Program-made: the position numbers and the translations under genes | Shown here: piece by piece, positions 13,598-20,983 of the stretch | How the letters are laid out: every line of letters starts with the position of its first letter | How positions within the stretch are numbered: the first letter of the stretch is position 1 | The notes under the pieces: generated by a model | Database searches by the model: none | What the model saw: only the letters and a program-made list of their open reading frames with translations | What the model was told of the DNA's origin: nothing | NCBI RefSeq assembly: GCF_001895005.1 | Contig: NZ_BCXH01000020.1 | Span: forward strand, 50,887 to 114,886 | Reading direction: 5' to 3' | DNA from: Rhodococcus yunnanensis NBRC 103083 | GTDB taxonomy: Bacteria > Actinomycetota > Actinomycetes > Mycobacteriales > Mycobacteriaceae | Length of the DNA stretch: 64,000 nt

Positions 13598-13620
13598 AGT
13601 CGGCGAACCCTGACGAAGCA

Positions 13621-15096
13621 TCAGCTTCGAGAACGCCTGCCCAGTGGAACACGAAGCGACGCGTCGGTCCCGCCGCCGGGGGCCGGATGCAACCCGAGTG
13701 ATCCGTTGAGTTCGACCGACACCAGGGTGCGGACGATCTGGAGCCCGAGGCCCTCCGACTTCTCCAACGAGAAGCCGGGCGGCAGCCCTCGTCCGTCGTC
13801 GTGGATGACGACGTCGAGCCACCTGGCCGACCTGTCGGCGGTGATGACCACTGCTCCGGCAACACCCGACTCGAAGCCGTGTTCCATTGCGTTCTGGACC
13901 AATTCGGCCAGGACCATCACCAACGGCGTCGCGCGCTCGGCGGAGAACACACCGAGTTTGCCTGCGCGCTTCACACGAACCCGAGGATTGACCGTCGCCA
14001 CGTCGAGCATGATGGGAACGAGACGATCGAAGATCTCGTCGAGGTCGACCTCCTCGTCGACCGACATCGACAGCATCTCGTGCACCACCGCGATCGACGT
14101 GACGCGACGCACGGACTCGGACAACGCAACTCGCGCTTCCTCGTTCTCCAATCGGCGGGACTGCAGTCGGAGAAGAGCAGCAACGGTCTGCAGGTTGTTC
14201 TTCACGCGGTGATGAATCTCGCGAATCGTCGCGTCCTTGCTCAGCAGTGCACGGTCCCTGCGCTTGACCTCGGTGACGTCGCGGACGAGAACCACCGCTC
14301 CGACCGACCGGTTGTGCGGGCGAAGCGACAGAGTTCTGATCAAGACGGTGGCGCCACGCGCGTCGACTTCCATCCGATGCCCGATGCTCTCGGTCAGCGA
14401 CGCTCTGATGTGGTCGGCCGCATCCTGCGAATCGAACGGGTCGGTGATCAGCGACCTCGTCACCGATGCGAGGTCTCGACCGGACAACTCCGTGGTCAAC
14501 CCCATCCGGTGGTACGCGGACAATGCATTCGGGCTCGCATAGACGACCCTGCCCTCGGTGTCGAGACGGATGAAGCCGTCCCCCGCACGCGGCGAAGAGT
14601 TGACGTCGGTGCGCTCGATCGGCGTCGGGAACGTGCCCTCGCTGATCATTCTGCACAGATCGTCGGCACACTCTCGGTAGGCGATCTCCAGAGCGCTCGG
14701 CGGACGCTGCTGCGCAGGGTCGGAGTCGCGGGTGAGAACAGCGATCACGTGATCACCGCATCGAACCGGGACGCTCTCGCTTCCTGGAACTTCGCCCGGG
14801 ACGATCTCACGGCTGATCAGGGAGTCGATGACCGTCGGGTGCTGAGACTCCGACACGACCGCGCCCACCATGTCCTCGGTGAAGGCCGTCGACGCCGTCG
14901 TCGGCCTGCATTGTGCTACACACAGGACCTGAGCGCCCGGACTGTCCTGCACATCGTCGGTGCCCACCCACAGCAGCAGGTCGGCGAAGGACAGGTCGGC
15001 GAGCAGCTGCCATTCCCCCACCACTCGTTGCAGGTGATCGACAGCGTCCCCTGGCAGGTCGGTGTGCTCGGCGAGGAGATCGCTCAGTGTGGACAC
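13621..15096 (-). CDS. pdtaS: Sensor histidine kinase PdtaS
   Basis: 491 residues, cytosolic. An N-terminal GAF-type domain (about 1-150) and a PAS domain (about 165-290; DGFIRLDTEGRVVYASPNA) precede a HisKA_2 dimer/phosphoacceptor region with IREIHHRVKNNLQTVAALLR and an HATPase domain with the N box (LAELVQNAMEHGF) and HDDGRGLPPGF. In mycobacteria PdtaS works with the ANTAR-type RNA-binding regulator PdtaR and responds to signals including copper and nitric oxide. PdtaR is encoded elsewhere. The gene is 14 bp upstream of the end of nothing else on its strand except the biotinyl-carrier gene, which it follows closely. Confidence 0.95.
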   Translation of the reverse strand: MSTLSDLLAEHTDLPGDAVDHLQRVVGEWQLLADLSFADLLLWVGTDDVQDSPGAQVLCVAQCRPTTASTAFTEDMVGAVVSESQHPTVIDSLISREIVPGEVPGSESVPVRCGDHVIAVLTRDSDPAQQRPPSALEIAYRECADDLCRMISEGTFPTPIERTDVNSSPRAGDGFIRLDTEGRVVYASPNALSAYHRMGLTTELSGRDLASVTRSLITDPFDSQDAADHIRASLTESIGHRMEVDARGATVLIRTLSLRPHNRSVGAVVLVRDVTEVKRRDRALLSKDATIREIHHRVKNNLQTVAALLRLQSRRLENEEARVALSESVRRVTSIAVVHEMLSMSVDEEVDLDEIFDRLVPIMLDVATVNPRVRVKRAGKLGVFSAERATPLVMVLAELVQNAMEHGFESGVAGAVVITADRSARWLDVVIHDDGRGLPPGFSLEKSEGLGLQIVRTLVSVELNGSLGLHPAPGGGTDASLRVPLGRRSRS

Positions 15097-15110
15097 GGTG
15101 CGTCAGTGAA

Positions 15111-15326
15111 TCAGGACACGACGGCGATGAGGTCCCCCTGCTGGATGACGTCACCGACCTCGACGTCGATCTTGGTGACGGTGCCGGCGATCTCCGCGAG
15201 AACGGGGATCTCCATCTTCATCGATTCCAGGATCACGAGAGTGTCTCCGAAGGCGACCGAGTCGCCTTCGGATACGACGATCTGAAAGACGGTCGACACC
15301 ATTTCCGCTCGCACGTCCTCGGCCAT
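15111..15326 (-). CDS. Biotinyl/lipoyl carrier protein (Rv3221c/TB7.3-like)
   Basis: 71 residues forming a single biotinyl/lipoyl domain. The attachment motif is ESMKMEI with the modified Lys in MKM, which favours biotin over lipoate. The ATG at 15326 has AGAGGAAA upstream; an upstream extension exists but is out of character for the family. It corresponds to TB7.3 of M. tuberculosis, a biotinylated protein. A partner enzyme is unknown, though the window also encodes BirA and an acyl-CoA carboxylase subunit about 48 kb away. It lies 14 bp before pdtaS and may be co-transcribed with it. Confidence 0.88.
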   Translation of the reverse strand: MAEDVRAEMVSTVFQIVVSEGDSVAFGDTLVILESMKMEIPVLAEIAGTVTKIDVEVGDVIQQGDLIAVVS

Positions 15327-15446
15327 GACATTTCCTCTCGGTTCTTCGCACTCCACAGCGCTGCCACGCCCGCCGCATCCGGCACCCGTAGAAGCACAGC
15401 CAATCACACGTGGAAGACTGTAGTGAACACACGAGAGGAGCTACAC

Positions 15447-15521
15447 ATGGGTAAGCGTGGACGTAAGAAGCGCAGCCGTAAGGGCAACAAGGCAAACCAC
15501 GGCAAGCGTCCGAACAGCTGA
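15447..15521 (+). CDS. Large-subunit ribosomal protein bL37 (24 residues)
   Basis: A 24-codon gene with a strong ribosome site (GAGAGGAG, 6 bases before ATG). More than half the residues are Lys, Arg, Gly or Asn; it starts MGKRGRKKRSRK and ends ANHGKRPNS, the signature of bL37, a tiny protein found in actinobacterial 70S structures bound to 23S rRNA. It is easily missed because of its size. It stands alone between the biotinyl-carrier gene and rshA, and a perfect 15-bp hairpin follows. Expect high expression. Confidence 0.92.
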   Translation: MGKRGRKKRSRKGNKANHGKRPNS

Positions 15522-15540
15522 CGTACGATCGTGACCATCG

Positions 15541-15574
15541 AAAAGGCCGGAAAGCTCACGCTTTCCGGCCTTTT
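15541..15574. terminator. Perfect 15-bp bidirectional terminator
   Basis: AAAAGGCCGGAAAGC pairs fully with GCTTTCCGGCCTTTT around TCAC. The A- and T-runs make it a terminator in both directions, for bL37 and for the convergent sigH-rshA operon. Confidence 0.92.
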
Positions 15575-15588
15575 CATGTGAAGGGGTA

Positions 15589-15894
15589 TTACTCGGCTTC
15601 GGCCTGCTTGATCAGCACGGTCCGTCGGATCTCGATGCTCAGGCGCTCGCGCAACCCCTGCGGTGCCTGATCACCACCACATTTACGACCGATGAGACTC
15701 TTGACCTTCTCCTCGATTCCGTACGCTACGAAGCACGACCCGCACTCGTCGATGTGGCGCTGAAGACGCTGCCGCGATCCCTCGTCGCATTCGTTGTCCA
15801 ACATCAACCACACGTCCGCTATCACGGCCGAGCAATCGAGCTTCTCGAACTCGCTGCTGCCGGCGTCGGAAGAACCCGCCGCATTCGATGTCAC
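15589..15894 (-). CDS. rshA: Anti-sigma factor RshA (zinc-binding ZAS type)
   Basis: 101 residues. The ZAS motif HIDECGSC gives H47, C51 and C54, with another Cys at 21. Reduced RshA binds SigH; oxidation of the Cys pair, or PknB phosphorylation in mycobacteria, releases it. The ATG overlaps the sigH stop (ATGA), so sigma and anti-sigma are made together. The final CGGDQ region gives one more Cys near residue 71. Confidence 0.93.
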   Translation of the reverse strand: MTSNAAGSSDAGSSEFEKLDCSAVIADVWLMLDNECDEGSRQRLQRHIDECGSCFVAYGIEEKVKSLIGRKCGGDQAPQGLRERLSIEIRRTVLIKQAEAE

Positions 15895-16649
15895 TGCGAA
15901 ACCTCCTGCTCGTGCACGTCCACCGCGCCGTTGCGATTGAATCCACGTTCACGGGCCACGCCTGCCAGCAAGCCCCTCAGCTGCTTGCGACCGCGGTGCA
16001 GTCGCGACATCACGGTGCCGATCGGTGTACCCATGATCTCGGCGATCTCCTTGTAGGGAAATCCCTCGACATCGGCGTAGTACACCGCCATCCGAAACTC
16101 CTCGGGCAGCGATTGGAGTGCTGCCTTGATATCGTCGTCGGGCAGGCCGTCGAGTGCCTCGACCTCTGCCGAACGAAGACCCGTCGAGGTGTGTTCGGCG
16201 GTCGCCGCCAACTGCCAATCGGTGATCTCGTCGGTCGGATACTGGGCAGGCTGACGCTGCTTCTTCCGATACGAATTGATGTAGGTGTTGGTCAGAATTC
16301 TGTAGAGCCATGCTTTGAGGTTCGTTCCCTCACGGAACGAACGGAAGGCGGAATACGCCTTGATGAAGGTTTCCTGCACCAGGTCCTCGGCGTCGGCCGG
16401 ATTTCTCGTCATCCGTAGAGCCGCGCCGTAGAGCTGATCGAGCATCGGGAGCGCATCGCGCTCGAAACGCTCGGTCAGTTCGGTCTCCGATTCAGCTGCC
16501 GCCTGAGCTGTGCGCTCGACTTCCTCCACGCTGATCCCTTCGGTAGCCACGTTCGACCAGGTTACCGCGGGCCCCGTCAGGTCTTTCACATAGATCGCGC
16601 TGCTGCTCGTCGCAGCCCGTACTTCACGCTCTGTAGTCGATACAGCCAC
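15891..16649 (-). CDS. sigH: Sigma factor SigH (ECF, oxidative/heat stress)
   Basis: 252 residues. Region 2 is DQLYGAALRMTRNPADAEDL with TNLKAWLYRILTNTYINSYR, and region 4 includes YADVEGFPYKEIAEIMGTP followed by GTVMSRLHRGR. The core matches mycobacterial SigH closely. GTG 16649 is preferred: GGAAGGGA lies 6 bases upstream and a SigH-type promoter lies about 40 bases upstream. That gives about 35 residues more than mycobacterial SigH at the N-terminus. A GTG at 16550 would give a shorter, mycobacterial-like protein but lacks a ribosome site. SigH drives thioredoxin, chaperone and sigB/sigE genes in relatives. Confidence 0.92.
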   Translation of the reverse strand: MAVSTTEREVRAATSSSAIYVKDLTGPAVTWSNVATEGISVEEVERTAQAAAESETELTERFERDALPMLDQLYGAALRMTRNPADAEDLVQETFIKAYSAFRSFREGTNLKAWLYRILTNTYINSYRKKQRQPAQYPTDEITDWQLAATAEHTSTGLRSAEVEALDGLPDDDIKAALQSLPEEFRMAVYYADVEGFPYKEIAEIMGTPIGTVMSRLHRGRKQLRGLLAGVARERGFNRNGAVDVHEQEVSQ

Positions 16650-16689
16650 GCAGATCCCTTCCTTCCACTTCGAATGCTCCTGTGTCGTC

Positions 16690-16716
16690 AACACCGCGAT
16701 GGCGTTCGGTGTTCCC
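16690..16716 (-). promoter_or_regulatory. SigH-type autoregulatory promoter of sigH
   Basis: On the minus strand GGGAAC (complement of 16711-16716), 18 bases, then GTT (complement of 16690-16692). This matches the SigH consensus GGAAY-N17/18-GTT and predicts a start about 30 bases before GTG 16649. Confidence 0.7.
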
Positions 16717-16768
16717 GCCGTGCGCTCATGCAGTTCCAGACGGCATCGACCTCGATACGATGACCTGC

Positions 16769-17263
16769 ATGCCCGCAGCATCGACACCAGCGATCGCCGC
16801 CCTCACCCGAGGCGGGGTCGATCATCTCGTGCACACCTACGATCACGATTCCCGTGCGCGCTCGTTCGGGACCGAAGCAGCGGACATCATGTCGGAGCGA
16901 CTCGGCGTGGAACGAGACCAGATCTTCAAGACTCTCGTGGTCAAGAAGTCCGAGGGAGGACTGGCCGTGGCGGTAGTGCCGGTCACCGCGACGTTGTCGC
17001 TCAAAGCGGCGGCGTCAGCGCTCGGGACCCGCAAGGTCACGATGGCCGAACAAAGTGAGGCAGAGCGGTCGAGTGGGTACGTGTTCGGCGGCATCTCACC
17101 GCTCGGACAGAAACGCGCGGTAGCCACCGTCGTCGACGAATCCGCCCTTCGTTGGGATCGAATTCTGTGCAGCGGAGGACGACGTGGACTCGAAATCGAA
17201 CTCGATCCACGCGATCTGGTTCGTTTGACCGGAGCGATCACCGCTCCCGTGGCAACAGAGTGA
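16769..17263 (+). CDS. YbaK/EbsC-family aminoacyl-tRNA deacylase
   Basis: 164 residues of the YbaK/ProX fold, which hydrolyses misacylated tRNA, usually Cys-tRNA(Pro). Visible motifs are IFKTLVVKKSEGGLAVAVVP with the conserved Lys, the KVTMAEQSEAERSSGYVFGG segment and GISPLGQK with the catalytic-site Gly-rich loop. ATG 16769 is chosen because TACGAT lies 7 bases upstream, giving a leaderless start; ATG 16760 is in frame and adds three residues. In M. tuberculosis the equivalent gene is broken in two small pieces (Rv3224A/B), but here it is intact. It is followed 6 bp later by aroA. Confidence 0.85.
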   Translation: MPAASTPAIAALTRGGVDHLVHTYDHDSRARSFGTEAADIMSERLGVERDQIFKTLVVKKSEGGLAVAVVPVTATLSLKAAASALGTRKVTMAEQSEAERSSGYVFGGISPLGQKRAVATVVDESALRWDRILCSGGRRGLEIELDPRDLVRLTGAITAPVATE

Positions 17264-17269
17264 ACGTCG

Positions 17270-18574
17270 ATGCGCAAAGATGAGCCGGTGAGCATCTGGA
17301 CAGCGCCGAAGACATCAGAGCCCGTTCGCGCGAGGGTCACACTGCCCGGATCGAAGTCCATCACCAATCGAGCGTTGATCATCGCGTCCCTCGCCACAGG
17401 ACCGTCGACCGTGACGGGAACACTGCGCAGCCGCGACACCGACCTGATGATCGGGGCACTCGTCGACCTCGGAGTCGGTATCGAGATCGACCCGGCCGAC
17501 CCGACGTCGGTGACGGTGATTCCGGCGGCGCTGCACGGCGCCGAGGTCGATTGTGGGCTCGCAGGTACCGTCATGCGCTTCGTACCTCCGCTCGCGGCAC
17601 TCGCGGTGGGGACGGTGTCCTTCGACGGCGACGCACAAGCGCGTTCCAGGCCCCTGGACACCATCCTCGGAGCCTTGCGCGCTATCGGCGCGCGAGTGGA
17701 CGGCAACGCCCTCCCGTTCACCGTCACGGGCAACGGGAGCGTGAAGGGCGGGTCCGTCGAGATCGACGCGTCGGGATCCTCCCAGTTCGTCTCCGGCCTG
17801 ATGCTGTCGGCGGCCGCATTCGACGACGGCCTCATCGTTCACCACGTCGGCAAGCCCGTTCCATCGATGCCGCACATCGACATGACCGTCGAGATGCTCC
17901 GGCGAGCAGGCGTACGCGTCGAAACTCCTCAGGACAGCGGAGACGCCGACACCTGGCGGGTCCATCCGGGGCCGGTCGGTGGCGTCGACTGGGTCGTCGA
18001 ACCGGATCTGTCCAATGCCACCCCGTTCCTGGCGGCCGCAGCCGTCACCCGAGGCGAAGTTCGCGTACCGAACTGGCCGACGTCGACGACACAGCCCGGT
18101 GACGCGATTCGAGGCATTCTGTCGTCGATGGGTGCCGACGTCGAATTGACTGCTGGAACTCTTGTCGTCCGCGGACCCGAGACTCTTCGCGGGATCGACA
18201 TCGACCTCCACGACGTCGGAGAACTCACTCCGACGGTCGCCGCCCTCGCCGCGCTGGCCGATGGGCCTTCCTGGCTGCGGGGTATCGCGCACCTCCGAGG
18301 CCACGAGACCGACCGACTGGCGGCGTTGACGACCGAGATCGGCCGCCTCGGCGGTACCGCAGTGGAATTCGACGACGGCCTGCACATCGAACCCGCGCCC
18401 CTGCACGGCGGCCTGTGGCACGCATACGCGGATCACCGAATGGCCACTGCGGGAGCGATACTCGGTCTGGTGGTCGACAACGTGGAGGTCGACGACATCG
18501 GCACGACCTCCAAGACGCTCCCTGGATTCGAACGGATGTGGGACGACATGATCGCGCAGAGGATCTCGTCCTGA
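17270..18574 (+). CDS. aroA: 3-phosphoshikimate 1-carboxyvinyltransferase (EPSP synthase)
   Basis: 434 residues. The shikimate-3-phosphate/PEP site LPGSKSITNRALI is near residues 23-35, then LAGTVMRF, SSQFVSGLML and DHRMATAGAI with the catalytic region near the C-terminus. It makes EPSP in aromatic amino acid synthesis. It is a class I-like actinobacterial AroA. The ATG at 17270 is used; GTG 17288 is an alternative start nearer to the conserved sequence. The stop is overlapped by the rsgA start, so the two are coupled, as in mycobacteria (Rv3227-Rv3228). Confidence 0.95.
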   Translation: MRKDEPVSIWTAPKTSEPVRARVTLPGSKSITNRALIIASLATGPSTVTGTLRSRDTDLMIGALVDLGVGIEIDPADPTSVTVIPAALHGAEVDCGLAGTVMRFVPPLAALAVGTVSFDGDAQARSRPLDTILGALRAIGARVDGNALPFTVTGNGSVKGGSVEIDASGSSQFVSGLMLSAAAFDDGLIVHHVGKPVPSMPHIDMTVEMLRRAGVRVETPQDSGDADTWRVHPGPVGGVDWVVEPDLSNATPFLAAAAVTRGEVRVPNWPTSTTQPGDAIRGILSSMGADVELTAGTLVVRGPETLRGIDIDLHDVGELTPTVAALAALADGPSWLRGIAHLRGHETDRLAALTTEIGRLGGTAVEFDDGLHIEPAPLHGGLWHAYADHRMATAGAILGLVVDNVEVDDIGTTSKTLPGFERMWDDMIAQRISS

Positions 18575-19560
18575 CGCCGCGCCGATACGACGAATCGGAC
18601 GTACGGATTCGACCGGGGAAGAGTTCACGGCCTCGAACGAAGACGCGACCGGAGCACGCCGATGCCGAGACGGGCATGGTGGTCTCGGTCGACCGCGGCC
18701 GGTGGGGGTGTGTGCTCGGCGGTGACCCCGACCGACCCGTCGTGACGATGCGTGCGCGCGAGCTCGGCCGCACCCCCATCGTCGTGGGCGACGACGTCGA
18801 CATAGTCGGCGACCTGTCCGGAAAGATCGACACCCTGGCCAGGATCGTCCGCGTCGGCGAGCGTCGCACCGTGCTGCGCAGGACCGCCGACGACACCGAT
18901 CCGTACGAGCGTGTCGTCGTCGCCAATGCCGAACAGCTGCTCATCGTGGCCGCACTGGCCGATCCTCCCCCGCGGACGGGTTTCGTCGAACGTGCCCTGG
19001 TCGCCGCCTACGTCGGTGGGCTGACTCCGATTCTGTGTCTCACCAAGAGCGACCTGGCCGATCCGGCCGAGTTCTCCGCGTCGTTCGCTGATCTGGACGT
19101 GCCGGTCGTACTCGCGGGGCAGAGCGAGGACCTGAGCGAACTGACCCAGATCCTCGGAACCAAGCTCACTGCGTTGATCGGCCACTCCGGAGTCGGAAAG
19201 TCCACTCTCGTCAACAGATTGGTGCCCGACGCGCACCGCGCCACCGGCATCGTCTCGGGAGTCGGCAAGGGGCGTCACACCTCCACGCAGTCGGTTGCAC
19301 TTCCGTTGGCGGGCGGAGGATGGGTCATCGACACACCGGGCATCAGGTCGTTCGGCTTGGCGCACATCTCACCGCAGAACGTCGTCGCAGCCTTCTCCGA
19401 CCTCGCCGAGACCATCGAGGACTGCCCTCGTGGATGTAGCCATCTTGGCCCGCCTGCCGATCCGGAATGCGCGCTCGACACTCTGACCGGTGATGCCGCT
19501 CGGCGCGTTCACGCGGTCCGCGAACTGTTGCAGGCAGTACGCACGAACGACGCCTGGTAG
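18571..19560 (+). CDS. rsgA: Ribosome small-subunit-dependent GTPase RsgA
   Basis: 329 residues if it starts at the CTG at 18571. That codon overlaps the aroA stop (CTGA) and has AGAGGA 7 bases upstream; no ATG, GTG or TTG fits without running deep into aroA. The OB-fold is followed by a circularly permuted GTPase: TKSD (G4), then GHSGVGKSTLVN (G1) and DTPG (G3). A C-terminal zinc-binding Cys/His cluster (CPRGCSH) closes the protein. RsgA checks late 30S maturation. The gene order aroA-rsgA is conserved in mycolate-containing actinobacteria. Confidence 0.9.
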   Translation: MTPRRYDESDVRIRPGKSSRPRTKTRPEHADAETGMVVSVDRGRWGCVLGGDPDRPVVTMRARELGRTPIVVGDDVDIVGDLSGKIDTLARIVRVGERRTVLRRTADDTDPYERVVVANAEQLLIVAALADPPPRTGFVERALVAAYVGGLTPILCLTKSDLADPAEFSASFADLDVPVVLAGQSEDLSELTQILGTKLTALIGHSGVGKSTLVNRLVPDAHRATGIVSGVGKGRHTSTQSVALPLAGGGWVIDTPGIRSFGLAHISPQNVVAAFSDLAETIEDCPRGCSHLGPPADPECALDTLTGDAARRVHAVRELLQAVRTNDAW

Positions 19561-19601
19561 CCCTCGCAGGCCACCAGGCGTCGTTCGATGCTCGGTCGGG
19601 T

Positions 19602-20855
19602 CTACTTGCCGATCTTGGCGATCAGCCCGCGAATTCCCTTGCGCTTCTTCGACTCTGCAATTGCAGTGCGTAGTCCGCGACGCTTGCCCGTGTCGGGGTC
19701 GACCGTCAGCAGGCCACCTGTTGCTCCGGCGAACTTCTTCTCCGACGCGGTCTCGGGAGCGTCGTCGGCGGTTGCCGAGAGGTACTTGTTCGGCAGCGAC
19801 AACTTGGCGATGGTGCGCCACGACAGCAGGTACTGCTTGCCGATCGATCCCGTCGTGTACGGAAGGTCGTACTTCTCCGCGAGTTCGAGGACACGAACCT
19901 TGATCTCGCGCAGCCGATTACTGGGCAGATCCGGGAACAGGTGATGTTCGATCTGGTAGCAGAGGTTGCCGCTCATGAACTCCATGACCGGGCCGGCCTC
20001 GAAGTTGGCGCTTCCGAGCATCTGACGCAGGTACCACTGGCCCTGGGTCTCGCCGTCGAGATCGGCCTTGGTGAACTTCTCGGCGCCGTCCGGGAAATGA
20101 CCGCAGAAGATGACCGTGTTGGTCCACACGTTGCGAATCATGTTCGCCACCAGGTTCGCGGTCAGCGTGCTCTTCCACGCCGGGCCGGTGAGCGCCGGGT
20201 AGACGACGTAGTCCTTCGCGACCTGCTTGCCGATCTTCTCGAGGACCTCGCGGCGCTTCTGCACGAACTCCTCGCGCGGGATGCGCCCCTTGGCGACCTT
20301 CCCGAGTTCGAGGTGCTGTGCGGCGACGCCGTACTCGAAGAACAGCTGCAGCAGCAGGTTGTAGACCGGGTTGCCGATGTTGAACGGCTTCCATCGCTGG
20401 TCGCGGGTCACCCGAAGCAGGCCGTAGCCCACGTCGTCGTCCATGCCGAGAACGTTGGTGTACTTGTGATGGATGTAGTTGTGGGTCTGCTTCCAGTGCG
20501 CGGACGGACCGGTGTTGTCCCACTCCCACGACGTCGAGTGAATTTCCGGGTCGTTCATCCAGTCCCACTGCCCGTGCATCACATTGTGCCCGAGCTCCAT
20601 GTTCTCGATGATCTTCGCGGCACCCAACATGCCGGTTCCGAGCAGCCATGCCGGACGCTTGCGGCTGGCGAAAAGAACTGCGCGGCCGCCGATCTCGAGC
20701 GAGCGCTGAAGTCTGATCGTGTTGCGGACGTAGCGCGCGTCGCGCTCGCCGCGAGAAGCCTCGATATCACGCCTGATGGCATCGAGCTCGACACCGAGCG
20801 CTTCGACGTCCGCGTCGGTGAGGTGTGCGTATTCTTTGATATCCGAAATCGCCAC
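19602..20855 (-). CDS. desA3: Membrane fatty acid desaturase, DesA3-type (first of a tandem pair)
   Basis: 417 residues. All three His boxes are present: GHNVMHGQWDW, HNYIHHKYTN and QIEHHLFPDLPS. Hydrophobic segments fit the di-iron acyl-CoA desaturase fold. M. tuberculosis DesA3 (Rv3229c) makes oleoyl-CoA from stearoyl-CoA and takes electrons from the Rv3230c reductase, whose homologue is 1.5 kb upstream. GTG 20855 has AGGAGGG upstream. A basic C-terminus (RGLRTAIAESKKRKG) may be membrane-associated. The gene has its own operator-rich upstream region and is not directly coupled to its paralogue. Confidence 0.9.
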   Translation of the reverse strand: MAISDIKEYAHLTDADVEALGVELDAIRRDIEASRGERDARYVRNTIRLQRSLEIGGRAVLFASRKRPAWLLGTGMLGAAKIIENMELGHNVMHGQWDWMNDPEIHSTSWEWDNTGPSAHWKQTHNYIHHKYTNVLGMDDDVGYGLLRVTRDQRWKPFNIGNPVYNLLLQLFFEYGVAAQHLELGKVAKGRIPREEFVQKRREVLEKIGKQVAKDYVVYPALTGPAWKSTLTANLVANMIRNVWTNTVIFCGHFPDGAEKFTKADLDGETQGQWYLRQMLGSANFEAGPVMEFMSGNLCYQIEHHLFPDLPSNRLREIKVRVLELAEKYDLPYTTGSIGKQYLLSWRTIAKLSLPNKYLSATADDAPETASEKKFAGATGGLLTVDPDTGKRRGLRTAIAESKKRKGIRGLIAKIGK

Positions 20856-20885
20856 GGGTTACGGCCCTCCTGGCAGTCGTAGAGT

Positions 20886-20900
20886 ATGCACACTGTGCAT
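20886..20900. promoter_or_regulatory. Perfect palindrome ATGCACACTGTGCAT upstream of the first desaturase
   Basis: Seven-base arms around a central C, ending about 30 bp before the GTG start. A possible operator close to the transcription start. Confidence 0.45.
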
Positions 20901-20909
20901 GTCTGCCGA

Positions 20910-20953
20910 CTACCGTACCGTAACTTACGGCTCCGTAGGTTACGGTACGGTAG
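20910..20953. promoter_or_regulatory. Large inverted-repeat operator with 15-bp perfect arms
   Basis: CTACCGTACCGTAAC (20910-20924) and GTTACGGTACGGTAG (20939-20953), with the dyad TTACGGCTCCGTAG between them. It fills the short gap between the two desaturase genes. The size and symmetry fit a TetR-type repressor. A 14/16 match (GGTTACGCTACCGTAG) occurs upstream of the reductase gene at 23621, and the inner dyad recurs at 12963. Confidence 0.65.
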
Positions 20954-20983
20954 GAGTGAGGGAAGTCACGCGCGGGTGGAGTC

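Noticed and set aside
13367..14671. 434-codon minus-strand frame over whiB1 and pdtaS
   Set aside because: Overlaps pdtaS in another phase and runs through the strong terminator; it is Arg/His-rich as expected for a shadow.
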